Assembly: GCA_963210315.1 (NCBI GenBank)
Contig: OY723263.1
Coordinates: 2,356,001 to 2,420,000, forward strand
Reading direction: 5' to 3'
DNA: 64,000 nt
From: Rhynchopus euleeides
Taxonomy: Eukaryota; Euglenozoa; Diplonemea; Diplonemida; Diplonemidae
In this document: positions 31,046 through 42,100 of the stretch, in pieces
Position numbering within the stretch: the first letter of the stretch is position 1
Layout: every line of letters begins with the position of its first letter
Notes under the pieces: model-generated
Database searches by the model: none
Told to the model about the DNA's origin: nothing
Seen by the model: only the letters and a program-made list of their open reading frames with translations
Program-made: the position numbers and the translations under genes

Positions 31046-32660
31046 TTTTTTTCCCTGCCTGATTACCCCATTATTTTGCTTTTGTGTTTTTATTTGTGTT
31101 ATCGTGGTCGAGGGCATTGTCTTGCTGACGGGCTGGCATGCCCTCGGTCTAACCGATTGCAAACCCCTAACATGTTGCCAGATGGTTTTTTTGTGAAAGG
31201 CGTTGCAGAAGGCTGCGCTGCAAATCCTGGGATTGTGTGTGTGTGTGGCTTCCCCACGAGCCTCGGTTATCCTCCAGGATCGCCGCTCCTCTGAGCTACT
31301 GAACTGTGATCAGAGTGGGGATGCACTCGGATTGCAGATTTGGTGAGATGCAACAACTCAGCTCTTTGCTGCTACGGAACGCCTTGCGCCATTCGAAGAT
31401 GGAACATCCTGTGTCCCTCTCTGTTCCAGGTATCGGGCGGAACCTGCCGGACCGGACATTAATATTACTCGTTATTTCGGGTTTACGACACAGCGAAGTC
31501 GCGAAATAACGAACTCGTCGACTGAGCTTCATTAGGATTAGCATCCGCCTCACAGGGCCTCACCGCATCCTCGAGACACACGTTGCTCTCAATAAGAAGC
31601 AGTCCGGAGCTGTCATTTGCAGCTGCCGGACTGGGTGTTTCTACCAGGTGGTTCTCCCAAGCTGCTAGAACACTTCTGGCAGCGTGCTTTGCATGCGCCA
31701 CCCGTACGGCAGGCAGTTGGCCGAGCCCGAAACCAGTTGAGACTGGTGCTCACGGAGGGGCAGTCGCCAACGCTTGGGTTGAAAAGACAAACCCGCCGTT
31801 TTTTTATTCTAATGTACGCAGCACTTTTGCTTATCGTAACCCCCCACCCCCACCCACCTGCACACATGCAACAGACGACTCCTCATGTTCGGTTCCCTTT
31901 CACTCTCCATAGAACCCCCTCCGCTTCCCTGCTTGACGGTATGTGCAGTATTCCCCACCCGTGGGGAAGTGGCGGATTTCCGGCGCCTTTCCGTGGTGCT
32001 GGTCCCGTCATCTCTGTGTATGCTCCTTCTTGACTCTTTTCTTCAGCGTTTTCCTGGTCACATCGACTCGTTTCTGGTGCCCCTGTCTAGCCTTCCTTCC
32101 TGATTTCAACCTTGGACGTCTTGGACGCTTGGGGTATTCCAGCAGGAGCTGTGTTTCCAGGATTTTTATTCCATGTCGTGTGTTGCGTGCCTCCAGACCA
32201 CCACCCTGCCTTCTGCGTGTATACCTTCCGTGTCTTTCTCTCTTGCGAAACCTCTTGTTTCGAAGCTCCCGTGGGGTGAGGCGGACAAGCCGATGCCATG
32301 GGCACGGCGACACAATCGCTGATACCTCCTAAGACTGGTTTCCAAAGTTCGAACCCTTCGAGCTCTTCGCGACGCGTGGTTAGCCTATATTCTGTCCGTT
32401 CAGAACAAGGGCACCACTCAGGCAAATACCTCCCTGGTAGAGCTGCCGTTTGGAATCTCCTGGCTCCAGTGATGCCATTCGATACTACGGGTTTTGGAAG
32501 AGGTCGTATCTTTATAGCTTTTGGGATGACAGAAGGGGGATGGAGGGAAGGGTGGCCGAGTGGGGGAACTGCTGCTGCTCCTCTATTGAGAGAACCCAGT
32601 GCAGACCCCGAGACCATGCCTTGTGATATAGACCGTTTTTCTTTGTCTCTTTATGTTTTT
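31046..32660. other. non-coding stretch between satellite segments
   Basis: About 1.6 kb with no gene I can support. It has a small inverted repeat, CGTTATTTCG at about 31470 and CGAAATAACG at about 31502, able to form a 10-bp stem. Open frames here are short or overlap one another on both strands. A sequence similar to TGCCTGATTACCCCATTA at 31056 recurs at the left edge of the third hAT-like copy (about 34918). Confidence 0.5.
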
Positions 32661-33471
32661 ATCCAACAAGGATATCAAGGCGGCACTTTCAAAGTCCTGC
32701 CAAGGACAGCGCCACGTGGGTGTGTGCTTCTGATATATGTTATGTCATCATGTGAACCCTCCCCAGCGTGTGCCAACATCCCTGCCACGCTCACGAAAAG
32801 CATGACACGGAGAAAACAGGTGCCGAAACAACCTGCCGAGCACACGGGTGGTGCCACGTTGATCCACGCAGCGATCTCCCATGACAGGAAGCCTTGTCGC
32901 CACGGCAGAGTCGCCGCAGACTGTGGGAGAGGTGTCGCCAGTCACCTTGAGGTTGCAGTGTGTCATCAGGCTAAGACCCGTGCCCTCTTCACCTCCCCTA
33001 TTAGGTTGCTCCCATATCGTTGCCTGCTTTGGGGCCTGAAGGACATAGGGGTCCAGCAGGCACGTGAGCATCGCAAGGCATGAGTGGCTGTTTCAAACTC
33101 CTGGTGCAAGCACCCGTCATGGTCTGGGGAAGCCCTCCCAGGTAGTTTAACGTCTTGCCCAGGACACCCGATCACAACAAATCACAACGCCAAATGTTGT
33201 GATTTGTTGTGATTTGTTGCGATTTGTTGTGGCCAGTTGTGATTTGTTGCGACCAGTTGTGACGACTTGTGACCCTTTTGTGATGAGTTGTGATGAGGTG
33301 TGATCTGTTGTGATCGCGATCCAAAATTTCAAAAATTTGAAATTTTGGATCGCGATCACAACAGATCACACCTCATCACAACTCATCACAAAAGGGTCAC
33401 AAGTCGTCACAACTGGTCACAACAAATCACACCACGTCGTCAGCTGATTGAGGGTGTGATATGAGGGTTCT
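32661..33471. repeat. composite satellite, unit 1 (811 bp)
   Basis: The unit starts ATCCAACAAGGATATCAAGG. The first ~500 bp is unique-looking DNA shared by all units; the rest is made of TTGTGATTTG-like 10-mers and a large palindrome. It differs from unit 2 by scattered single bases and one 10-bp motif fewer. Open frames of 107-119 codons on both strands recur in each unit but show no family resemblance, so I do not call genes. Confidence 0.9.
33241..33428. repeat. large palindrome in satellite unit 1
   Basis: Arms of 93 nt (33241-33333 and 33336-33428) pair around a 2-nt AA spacer in CCAAAATTTCAAAAATTTGG-like sequence. I see one mismatch. The arms consist mostly of GTTGTGAT-type motifs in opposite orientations, with GATCGCGATC just outside the centre. 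Such a structure could extrude a cruciform. Confidence 0.9.
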
Positions 33472-34292
33472 ATCCAACAAGGATATCAAGGCGGCACTTT
33501 CAAAGTCCTGCCAAGGACAGCGCCACGTGGGTGTGTGCTTCTGATATATGTTATGTCATCATGTGAACCCTCCCCAGCGTGTGCCAACATCCCTGACACG
33601 CTCACGAAAAGCATGACACGGAGAAAACAGGTGCCGAAACAACCTGCCGAGCACACGGGTGGTGCCACGTTGATCCACGCAGCGATCTCCCATGACAGGA
33701 AGCCTTGTCGCCACGGCAGAGTCGCCGCAGACTGTGGGAGAGGTGTCGCCAGTCACCTTGAGGTTGCAGTGTGTCATCAGGCTAAGACCCGTGCCCTCTT
33801 CACCTCCCCTGTTAGGTTGCTCCCATATCGTTGCCTGCTTTGGGGCCTGAAGGACATAGGGGTCCAGCAGGCACTTGAGCATCGCAAGGCATGAGTGGCT
33901 GTTTCAAACTCCTGGTGCAAGCACCCGTCATGGTCTGGGGAAGCCCTCCCAGGTAGTTTAACGTCTTGCCCAGGACACCCGATCACAACAAATCACAACG
34001 CCAAATGTTGTGATTTGTTGTGATTTGTTGTGATTTGTTGCGATTTGTTGTGGCCAGTTGTGATTTGTTGCGACCAGTTGTGACGACTTGTGACCCTTTT
34101 GTGATGAGTTGTGATGAGGTGTGATCTGTTGTGATCGCGATCCAAAATTTCAAAAATTTGAAATTTTGGATCGCGATCACAACAGATCACACCTCATCAC
34201 AACTCATCACAAAAGGGTCACAAGTCGTCACAACTGGTCACAACAAATCACACCACGTCGTCAGCTGATTGAGGGTGTGCTATGAGGGTTCT
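33472..34292. repeat. composite satellite, unit 2 (821 bp)
   Basis: A near-identical tandem repeat of unit 1. The 10-bp length difference is exactly one extra TGATTTGTTG motif in the short-motif run near 34018-34040. Its palindrome lies at 34062-34249 with the same 93-nt arms and 2-nt centre. Confidence 0.9.
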
Positions 34293-34783
34293 ATCCAACA
34301 AGGATATCAAGGCGGCACTTTCAAAGTCCTGCCAAGGACAGCGCCACGTGGGTGTGTGCTTCTGATATATGTTATGTCATCATGTGAACCCTCCCCAGCG
34401 TGTGCCAACATCCCTGACACGCTCACGAAAAGCATGACACGGAGAAAACAGGTGCCGAAACAACCTGCCGAGCACACGGGTAGTGCCACGTTGATCCACG
34501 CAGCGATCTCCCATGACAGGAAGCCTTGTCGCCACGGCAGAGTCGCCGCAGACTGTGGGAGAGGTGTCGCCAGTTACCTTGAGGTTGCAGTGTGTCATCA
34601 GGCTAAGACCCGTGCCCTCTTCACCTCCCCTGTTAGGTTGCTCCCATATCGTTGCCTGCTTTGGGGCCTGAAGGACATAGGGGTCCAGCAGGCACTTGAG
34701 CATCGCAAGGCATGAGTGGCTGTTTCAAACTCCTGGTGCAAGCACCCGTCATGGTCTGGGGAAGCCCTCCCAGGTAGTTTAAC
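34293..34783. repeat. composite satellite, unit 3 (partial)
   Basis: Repeats the first ~490 bp of the unit and then departs after CAGGTAGTTTAAC. From 34784 to about 34910 a shorter run of TCACAACAAATC motifs faces TTGTGATTTGTTGTGATC, forming a lesser palindrome that ends in a T-run before hAT-like copy 3. Confidence 0.88.
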
Positions 34784-34916
34784 ACCACGTCACACCTAGT
34801 CACAACAAATCACAACTGGCCGCAACAAATCGCAAAAAATCACAACAAATCACAACATTTGCCTTGTGATTTGTTGTGATCTGTTGTGATCGGGTGTGAT
34901 TTGTTGTTTTTTTCCC

Positions 34917-35705
34917 CAGCCTGATTACCCCATTACCCTGGTTATTACATCACCAATTTTTTTCGCTCGGGCGCTTCGCGCCCGAGCGCCTCCTGCGCCG
35001 TTGTGACAGCGGCGTGCTATTATCTGTCTCCCCACCCCAGGTTATGCATCGTCTCGACTTCCCCGGGTTTGTGAGAGGTGTCAGACACAGCACACAATTC
35101 GCGCTGGTGCCAGGAGGAGAACCCATCTACACGCCGACAGGCTTCCTGGCACTCCGCGAGCGCCCGAAGCTTGAATTGAGGGCATGGCTGCGGCACGACG
35201 CCCAGAGTGTATACAGGCACTTGGCAATTTTCGCGTGGAGTTGCGCCCCGGGTTTCCCACCACCCATGGTGTTGCACCAGTCAGTGGCGAAGGATACGAC
35301 GCGGTTCCAGAAGCTGTCCCCAGAGATTCTGTCTGCTCCAGCAGAATGCTGCAGATGTTGGCCGCATTCCGGCTGTTGCAGAGGAGTGCAATGCTCCAGA
35401 GCAGCTCTTGCGGCACGTTCCTGGTCGATCACACACGAATCAGGGTCTCATGCTGGCTCACCTTCGTCGTGGCCTGGGTTTCGTCAGTGAGGGACGGCGC
35501 AGAAGGGGGCTGTACCATCTTGGCATCTGCCGCAGAATGACAGATGCACTATGGCTGCTTGGTGGGGCTAGCGCAGCCTGTTACTTGGTAAGGGAAAACC
35601 CCGGTTCCGAACCAGAATTTTGACTTTTTTTTATTTTTTAAAATAACCAGGTTTCTCCAAATCCTGGTTATCATAACCGGATAACCAGCCCAAACTAATG
35701 CCCTG
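34917..35705. mobile_element. hAT-like element, copy 3, diverged and left-truncated
   Basis: Similar along most of its length to 18404-19090 and 26946-27705, including the GC hairpin near 34966-34988 and the right end CAAACTAATGCCCTG (35691-35705). The left terminal repeat CAGGGCATTAGTTTG is missing and replaced by sequence like that at 31056. Compared with the other copies it has many substitutions and small indels, so it is older. A frame from ATG 35044 runs about 110-150 codons (MHRLDFPGFVRGVR...) and is broken by frameshifts in the other two copies. It could be a captured host gene fragment. Confidence 0.75.
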
Positions 35706-35911
35706 ACCAAGACAGTCCTGCGCACGCGGGTGCGAGACCCAGAAACTAACTCAATGCTCAATCCTACCAACGGTACGCGGAGTCGACACCCCACCCCCTG
35801 TCTTTTGAACATGTCGCAGGGTTGTTTCGCGCCACCTTTCCAGACACCCCTCCACAGCGTCTGTCGGTCACATGTTTGGGCTCTTATAACATACACAACT
35901 CCGGTGCACCA

Positions 35912-36817
35912 ATGGCGGACCCCACTCCGACCCTCGTCCCTGATACAACCACTGTGGAGTATCTGACAGGGGTCCCAGGATCTGATGAGTCACACGCAGG
36001 GCTTTCTCGATTCCAGGAGCTGGTCGCCGGTGTCCTCTGTGCAGTGGTCTTCCTGACCATTCTCGTGCAGGTGCTGTACCGCAGCAAAAAGCGGCAATCG
36101 ACCCTCCGTCGTGTCACGCAGAAGGCGGAACTGAGCGTCTTTTCAGACCAGAAAAATCGCGCTGCAGAACAACGGAATGAGATCGCAGCAGAGTCTCTCG
36201 CAATCTTCGCTGCAAATCGCACGCCTTACGTGCCCTACACAGGCCGCAAGGTTCCCGGCATCGTGGACCTAAGCAGAGAGACCGAAGTGGAGGAGAATCG
36301 CCACAGCCGTCAGAAGGACCTTCTGGACTTCCGTGAGTACGCACGCTACGTCGCTGTCGCTATCCGTGCAGAGATCCACTCCCTTGGAGAAGAGGGGGTC
36401 ATCACGCGGCTTCCGGGTGAGCTTGATACACACACTCTGCGTGACTTGCTAACCCATGCGCTGGAGGGTGCTGCGCTGCCAAAGCAAGATCGTTCGACTG
36501 ATCCTGAAGGGGAAATCAGCATGTCGGCCGGGGAAGCTGTGCAGTGGGTGTGCGACAGATACGAGGAGTGGCGCTGGGGCCTTCGACCCGGGCATGCATA
36601 CGTAGCTGTCCTGGAGGTGAAGCGCTTCCGCCTGCTGGCTGACAGCATCATTCGCCACCTGCAGAATCTGTCGCCGCGGTGTGCCTTGTGCAACGAGTTT
36701 CCGAAAACAGTAATATTCAAGCCTTGCCTCCACCAATGCTGCTGCAGCAAATGTGCTGTCAAGCGGAAGGTGTGCCCCGTGTGCAACGAGGCCATCACCG
36801 AAAAGGATGCAGGCTGA
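35912..36817 (+). CDS. membrane-anchored RING-finger protein, probable E3 ubiquitin ligase
   Basis: A single exon of 301 residues from ATG 35912; it would transfer ubiquitin from an E2 to membrane-proximal targets. One membrane segment at residues 37-56 (LVAGVLCAVVFLTILVQVLY) is followed by SKKRQ, suggesting a short luminal N-terminus and a cytosolic body. The middle is helical and charged. A C-terminal RING occupies residues 257-291: CALC, then CLHQCCCSKC, then CPVC, giving the C-x2-C...C-x-H...C-x2-C...C-x2-C pattern of RING-HC domains. The layout (N-terminal anchor, C-terminal RING) resembles organelle-membrane E3s, but the middle region is not diagnostic. The TPR gene starts 100 bp downstream. 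Confidence 0.82.
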   Translation: MADPTPTLVPDTTTVEYLTGVPGSDESHAGLSRFQELVAGVLCAVVFLTILVQVLYRSKKRQSTLRRVTQKAELSVFSDQKNRAAEQRNEIAAESLAIFAANRTPYVPYTGRKVPGIVDLSRETEVEENRHSRQKDLLDFREYARYVAVAIRAEIHSLGEEGVITRLPGELDTHTLRDLLTHALEGAALPKQDRSTDPEGEISMSAGEAVQWVCDRYEEWRWGLRPGHAYVAVLEVKRFRLLADSIIRHLQNLSPRCALCNEFPKTVIFKPCLHQCCCSKCAVKRKVCPVCNEAITEKDAG

Positions 36818-36917
36818 CAGCATGGGTCTGAAGCACAACGAAGGATGAGAGCGCTGGACGCTTGCTTCATGTCGCATTCCCCTGCACTTGTCCACGACAC
36901 ACCCCACAGAGCAGGCC

Positions 36918-38307
36918 ATGGAGGCCGACACAGCTGTCGTGGGCGAGAGCCCCATCGAGCCTCCTGTCGAGGCTTGCGCGTCAGCAGATGGTGAAGGCCT
37001 CACTGACAAGCAGAAGCTTCTCAGCTGCGGCCTGGCAGATGGGCGGGAGGAGCAGCCGACAACTGTGGAACAGCGTGCCTTCTTCCGCATCCTGACGGAG
37101 CAGGATGCGCGGACCTGCGTGGGTATCGGGCGCATGCTTGTAGAGAGGGGCCACTCGGAGGCAGTGGCGCGTGGGCTGCTTGCAGCCGTTCCCGATGAGG
37201 GCAGGCAGGACAAGTGCTGGGATGTGGCCGATGGGATCCTGACTGTTGTCAGTTCAGAACATGCGGGTGCCCTGAGCGACGCGCTGACGCCGCATCTCTG
37301 TGAAATGCTTGAGAATCACGTGCAGAAGATCAACCCCCACAGGCAGTACCACATGCTGGGGCGGTGGTGGAACCTCTTCCCGCCGGCAACCATGGTGGCA
37401 GCGACGGCCCTCTATAAACACAACAAGCCTATGCCCTTCACACCAGCCGAGTTTGAACTGGCAACGAGGAATCACTCAAGAAGCGCAGAGAAGCGGAAGC
37501 GCAGCGAGGCTGACGATGAATCTGTGCAAGGGGAACGGTGGTGGGACCGGGGTGACTTCAGGAAAGCCCTCCGCCACTACGATCGCCATTTGCGTCTCTC
37601 CAGCGAGTGCGAAGCCGAAGTGAGCTCAGCAGTGTTGGTGCGCATTGCGGAGGCCCACTACGAGCTGCGCGAGTATGAGAAAGCGTTGAAGGTGGCGGAG
37701 CTCCTTGTCGAGGCACACAACAGCTGGGAAGGGCGCGAGCTGCAGGGACTGATCTACCGCGCGTTAGGCGACCCATCATCAGCTGCACTCCACATCCACG
37801 AGGCGCTTTCTATGTGCCCCGATGCACACAACAAACAGCGCATGGGTGGTGTCCTGGAGGAGCTGAAGCTCGAGGTTCTTGCTGGCGACAATCCGGCCGT
37901 CGGCATCGTGGCGATGCAGGACCGTGCCACTTCTGCCATGGTTGCTGGTGACTCGCACACTGCTGTGTTCTGCTACACGCAGTTGCTGTCCCTGGATGCA
38001 CCTAACACGTGGCTGTACCTCTGCAACCGCTCCTCTGCCTACGCAAAGCTGAAACGTTATTCTGAGGCCCTTGCAGATGCCGAGAGAGTAACAGAATTGC
38101 GCCCGGAGTGGTTTAAAGGTTGGCTGCGGCAAGGCCGTGCGTTACAAGGTCTAAAGGAACACGATCGTGCAAGGGTATGTCTTGGCTTCTCGGTCCTGGC
38201 TTCACCTCACTCCTCCTCAGGTCGTTTTGGAGCGTGGAAAAGATCTGCAGCCGTGGAACAGCAGCATCAACAAGCTGCTGACCCGCAGAAAGAAGGAGCG
38301 GTCGTAG
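36918..38307 (+). CDS. TPR-repeat protein, possible co-chaperone-type
   Basis: Two exons, 36918-38174 and 38221-38307, with a 46-nt intron give 447 residues. The N-terminal ~180 residues form a helical domain ending in GRWWNLFPPATMVAATALY; this has some look of a CID/ENTH-like superhelix but I do not claim it. A KRKR cluster follows near residue 195. From about residue 205 there are TPR-like helices (WWDRGDFRKALRHYDRHL, then HYELREYEKALKVAELL, then LGDPSSAALHIHEAL). The C-terminal block is textbook TPR: YLCNRSSAYAKLKRYSEALA, then ADAERVTELRPEWFKGWLRQ. This last block has the Asn and Arg positions of carboxylate-clamp TPRs that bind Hsp70/Hsp90 tails. Partner unknown. Confidence 0.75.
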
Positions 38308-38440
38308 CGAGTCTCCTGCAACAGTTAGAGTTTGTATTTTTGATTACTACTCGCACAGCTGTCTATCTTGCGTATGGCATTGTGACCGGGACAAAGCCTC
38401 CAACAGGTTTGCCGTGTGGCAGTCGCTACAACGTGCACAT

Positions 38441-38981
38441 ATGGAGACAACATGGAGGCGGGGTCACCGCGTGCTGGCGTTTTACGATGATGGGTGGCAT
38501 CCAGCTAAGATTATGTACTGCCACGAGCGGGACCAGTGCTACACAGTGCAGTGGGAGGATGGGACGAAGTCACAGGGGATGCTGACAGTCGAGCTCCGTG
38601 ATCTGCCAGACGCCGATGTCGCTGAGCCCCGCCCCAATACACGAACGAACGGAGTGCAGAATGGACGAGAGTTGGAGGCCCAGCCGACGTTGCTCAACCC
38701 TTCCCCGACGACCATCAGGTCGCTTGGGCGGAAGCGACCTACACCTTCAGAAGGTGTGCCACAGGCACCGACACGGCGAAAGCGGGCGAGAAAACGAGTG
38801 TTGCAGTCTGATCCAGAGACGCAGAGGCGGGCGTGGAGCAACGTGTTAGACTACGACGAGAAGGCAGATATGAAGGGGTATGGTGATTCCGCCTGCAGTT
38901 TCTGTTCACTTCCTAACCCACAGTTTAGTAGACTGGCTGGCACAGCGATACGGTGTACGTTTCCCGACGTCCACAACGTAA
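38441..38981 (+). CDS. Tudor/Agenet-like domain protein
   Basis: ATG 38441; exons 38441-38877 and 38924-38981 with a 46-nt intron, 164 residues. Without splicing, the frame runs to 39016 with a Cys-rich, unlikely tail; splicing gives KGLVDWLAQRYGVRFPTSTT and a stop at 38979-38981, which I prefer. Residues about 5-55 (WRRGHRVLAFYDDGWHPAKI, then YTVQWEDGTKSQGM) resemble a Tudor or related barrel: a W-G-x-x-V-x-A start, an aromatic strand and a WEDG turn. Such domains read methylated Arg or Lys. The middle has RKR-rich segments typical of nuclear proteins. A chromatin or RNP role is a guess. Confidence 0.65.
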
Positions 38982-39136
38982 CAAAAAGTACGCAGCAGAC
39001 ACGCCCCCCTTTGTGACCTCGCTGGGACCCCTTCTTGTGCATTCAGGCAGCGTGTTGTGGCATTGGTTCCCATCACACGAGCCTTGCAGAGCGGGCCAGC
39101 GGCCCTATACACCGTACACGAAAAGGTGGCTCAAGA

Positions 39137-42100
39137 ATGTTCGGTGCGCTGAAGCGGACGTTCGGCAAGAAGGATGATGACAAGAAGCCGAAAGAGGATG
39201 AGGGGCTAGCACAGCAGTCTGCACCGGAGGAGTCGCCGTCTCAGATGGGCGTGTCGCATGTGCTGAACCATGATATCACGGAGGTTCGTGCTGTGGCTTG
39301 GGACCCAGTGCGGCAGGTTCTCGTCGTTGCAGCTGGGGACACTGTTTGGATCATCGGACAGGGATGGACGAAGCGCCGCTTCCGCATCCTCACGGACGAC
39401 AGCGAGATCCTTACCCTGCAGGTGCAGCGCAGTGCCCCAGCCGTCGTTGTCGCAACTCCGAAGAAGGTGAACATCATTGACTACCAGACGGGCATTACAC
39501 ATCTGAACCATGCACGGGATCCGTATTTGTTCACATCCGCGGCTGCCCTCATCTCGGAGAACTGGATTCTCGTCGGGCGCTCTGATGGCATCATTCAGGG
39601 GTTGGATGACTCCGCGTCGACCACGCAACTCCAGTTCAACCTGACGAACTCGTGCCCGCATCCCGAGCAGCCGGCAACCGTTGATCCCTCAGTCACGCTG
39701 CTGCTGTCGCGTATGTTTCACAAGCAGGTTGTCATCGCCCATTCGCAGCGCACGGGTCTGTGTCAGTACAACTACATCAGGAACGAGCTGCTGAATAGAT
39801 TTGCGTGCCCCAAAGGCTCCGAGATTCAGACTGCTACGATGTGTGCGATGGACAAGTACCTCGTCGGGGGGCTGAAGGACGGGCGTATCAGTCTGTGGAA
39901 GACACAGGACGAACCCCGCAACAAGCGGTATGCATGCATTTTGCCCACATCACCGCCTGCCACCCAATCAACCACAGGACCTTTGAGCTCCCGCCCATGC
40001 TGATTGTCCCCGCGCTGAGCTTCGAACCTGTGTACCAGCTCGAGTGCTATGGCAGCGGCACGGAGGATGTCGTCCCCTGCAGGTGGCTGTCGGGCAGCCG
40101 TTTGGTCGAAGGAACCCTGCGCCCCAAGGAGAAGATGCCAACGGCACTCACCATGCAGGTGGTGTTCGAGGGCCCTGAGGGCACCGGGAAGGTGAAGTGC
40201 GGCCTCACCGGCAGCGGGTGGCCCGAGCGGACGGAGATGCCGTCGCAAGTCGTCACAGCCACCGATACCGATGGTCGGTTGCAGATTCTCGCAAGCGACG
40301 ACGGCACGCAAACGAAGTTCCACTCCTCAAAGCTTTCCCCTCTCAACTCCGTGTCTCCTGTGGTGTCGACCGTCCTGATCCCGGCACACCGGTCTGAGCT
40401 GCTTGCACTCTCCGTCCGCTCCAACGTCTTCCCATGGAACGGTGGCGGCCGCTCCCAATTTGTGGGTGATACGAAAAACGCTGCGTTGCTGCTTGGCTGC
40501 GGACTCGACGGCAGCATTACACTGATGAAGGCAATCCTGTCGAGAGACGCCATTGCGCCCCACCTGCTCCGTGCCCTGGACATCTGCAACGCCAGCTGTC
40601 ACACGTCCCCTGGCACCACCCCCCTCCGGGGGTGCCTGACACCGACCCACCACGGCGGGTCGCTTCTCAGCTGTGCCGGAGGCCACCTGCACTGGGTTGA
40701 CATGGTGACCCTGCAGTCGACAGCAGTCGACCTGCAAGGCCTGAAGGCGACATGCGCAGAGTTTGTCGGTGCACCCCTGCACCGGCTGTTTGTGGGCACA
40801 GCAGACGGCAAGGTTGCTGTGCTTGGCGGCGACAGCCCGGTCCAGGTCGTGGTGGAAGGGACCTCCGGGACCAGCGAAATCATCTCCTTGAAGGTGTCGC
40901 AGGTGCAGTCGAAGTGGACCATCGACGTGCTGTTTGTGAACTCTCTCGGTGCAACGGAGCTGGCAGTCCTCCTCTACGACCCGAACGCGCCGCCGGAGGC
41001 GATGGACGACCCGGATGGACCCCTGACCCCGACTGCGGAGGGCGGGGCACACAGTGACCCGAACTCTCCAGGATTCGAAGTCGTTCTCCCCGCCCCGCTC
41101 CCGCCACGCCCCCTGCGATCGATGGGTGTCTACACAGTGTCATCAGGCGCATCTGCTGGCGTCCCGAGCCTGCACGTCGCGACACACGCGAAGACCTCCG
41201 CCCCTCTGGAGCCGGCATCGCCGACAATCGCAAACCAGGTTTCAAACATCGTGGCATTTAACAAGGGCTCCCGGACAAAACCCATCGCGGTGCCACCGAC
41301 AGACACTGAAACAGTGATCGTTCTCAGGCTTTCCGACAGCTCCCTTGACAATGGCGACGTGCAGGCAAGCTTGTTCGACCTCTCTGGGGCTGAGTTCATG
41401 CAAGTGAAGCTGAGCAGGGCAGAGAAGCCTGGCACGGTGAAGGTGGTGGTGGAGTGGTTCGAGGCACCGTTCGCAGCGGAGCGGAATGTGATCCAGCTGG
41501 CAGAAGCAGACGAGGTCCCTCTTGTTGTCGGGGAGGACACTGTCCTGGCGCTGTGCGTCGCATTTGAAGGTGCTTCCATCGCAATCTTCAGCTCGGTGGA
41601 CTCTGAGCATGTTCCCACAGACGCCGAGGTGGCAGCATCACTGCAGCGGTACGTGTCGCTTGGGCAGAAGCTGAACGGCGGCCCCATGTGGGCCCTGAAG
41701 GAAGTCCATCCTCTGCTGGTTGTGAACGAGAAGGAAGTCTGTCAGAAGTCCGCCGTCGCCTCAGCCACTCTCCGACCTGAGAACTCCTTGAAGGGGCTGC
41801 AGGTGTTCGAAGACGTGACTAATCCCGATGCCGGCACAACAGCTGTGCTGAAGTGCGTGAAGCCGGACGACGAGGCTGCCCACTTTGTCCCAACGATCTC
41901 TCAGGACCACAACCTCCTCGCTGCGGTGGTGGTCGCGTCGACAGGCACAGTGCACCAGGTCCTGCATGAGGCAGAGCCCAACAGGAGGCGGTGTGTCACG
42001 CTGCGGCTGTCGGCCCCCTTGAGGATTGGGGCAGACGTGGTCACAGCATCCTCTGTTCGCCTCTACGCAGAGCACGAAGTGTACCAAGCGACCCTCGCGT

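Noticed and set aside
32545-32620. tRNA-like A box (TGGCCGAGTGG)
   Set aside because: No B box, acceptor stem or anticodon arm follows; it is a chance match.
32748-33083. 107-119-codon frames repeated in each satellite unit
   Set aside because: Frames are open on both strands at once and no family is recognisable; repetition of the unit explains their recurrence.
38878-39016. Unspliced C-terminus for the Tudor-like protein
   Set aside because: The read-through tail is Cys-rich and unlike the rest; removing the GTATGG...CAG intron gives a well-formed helix and an in-frame stop.
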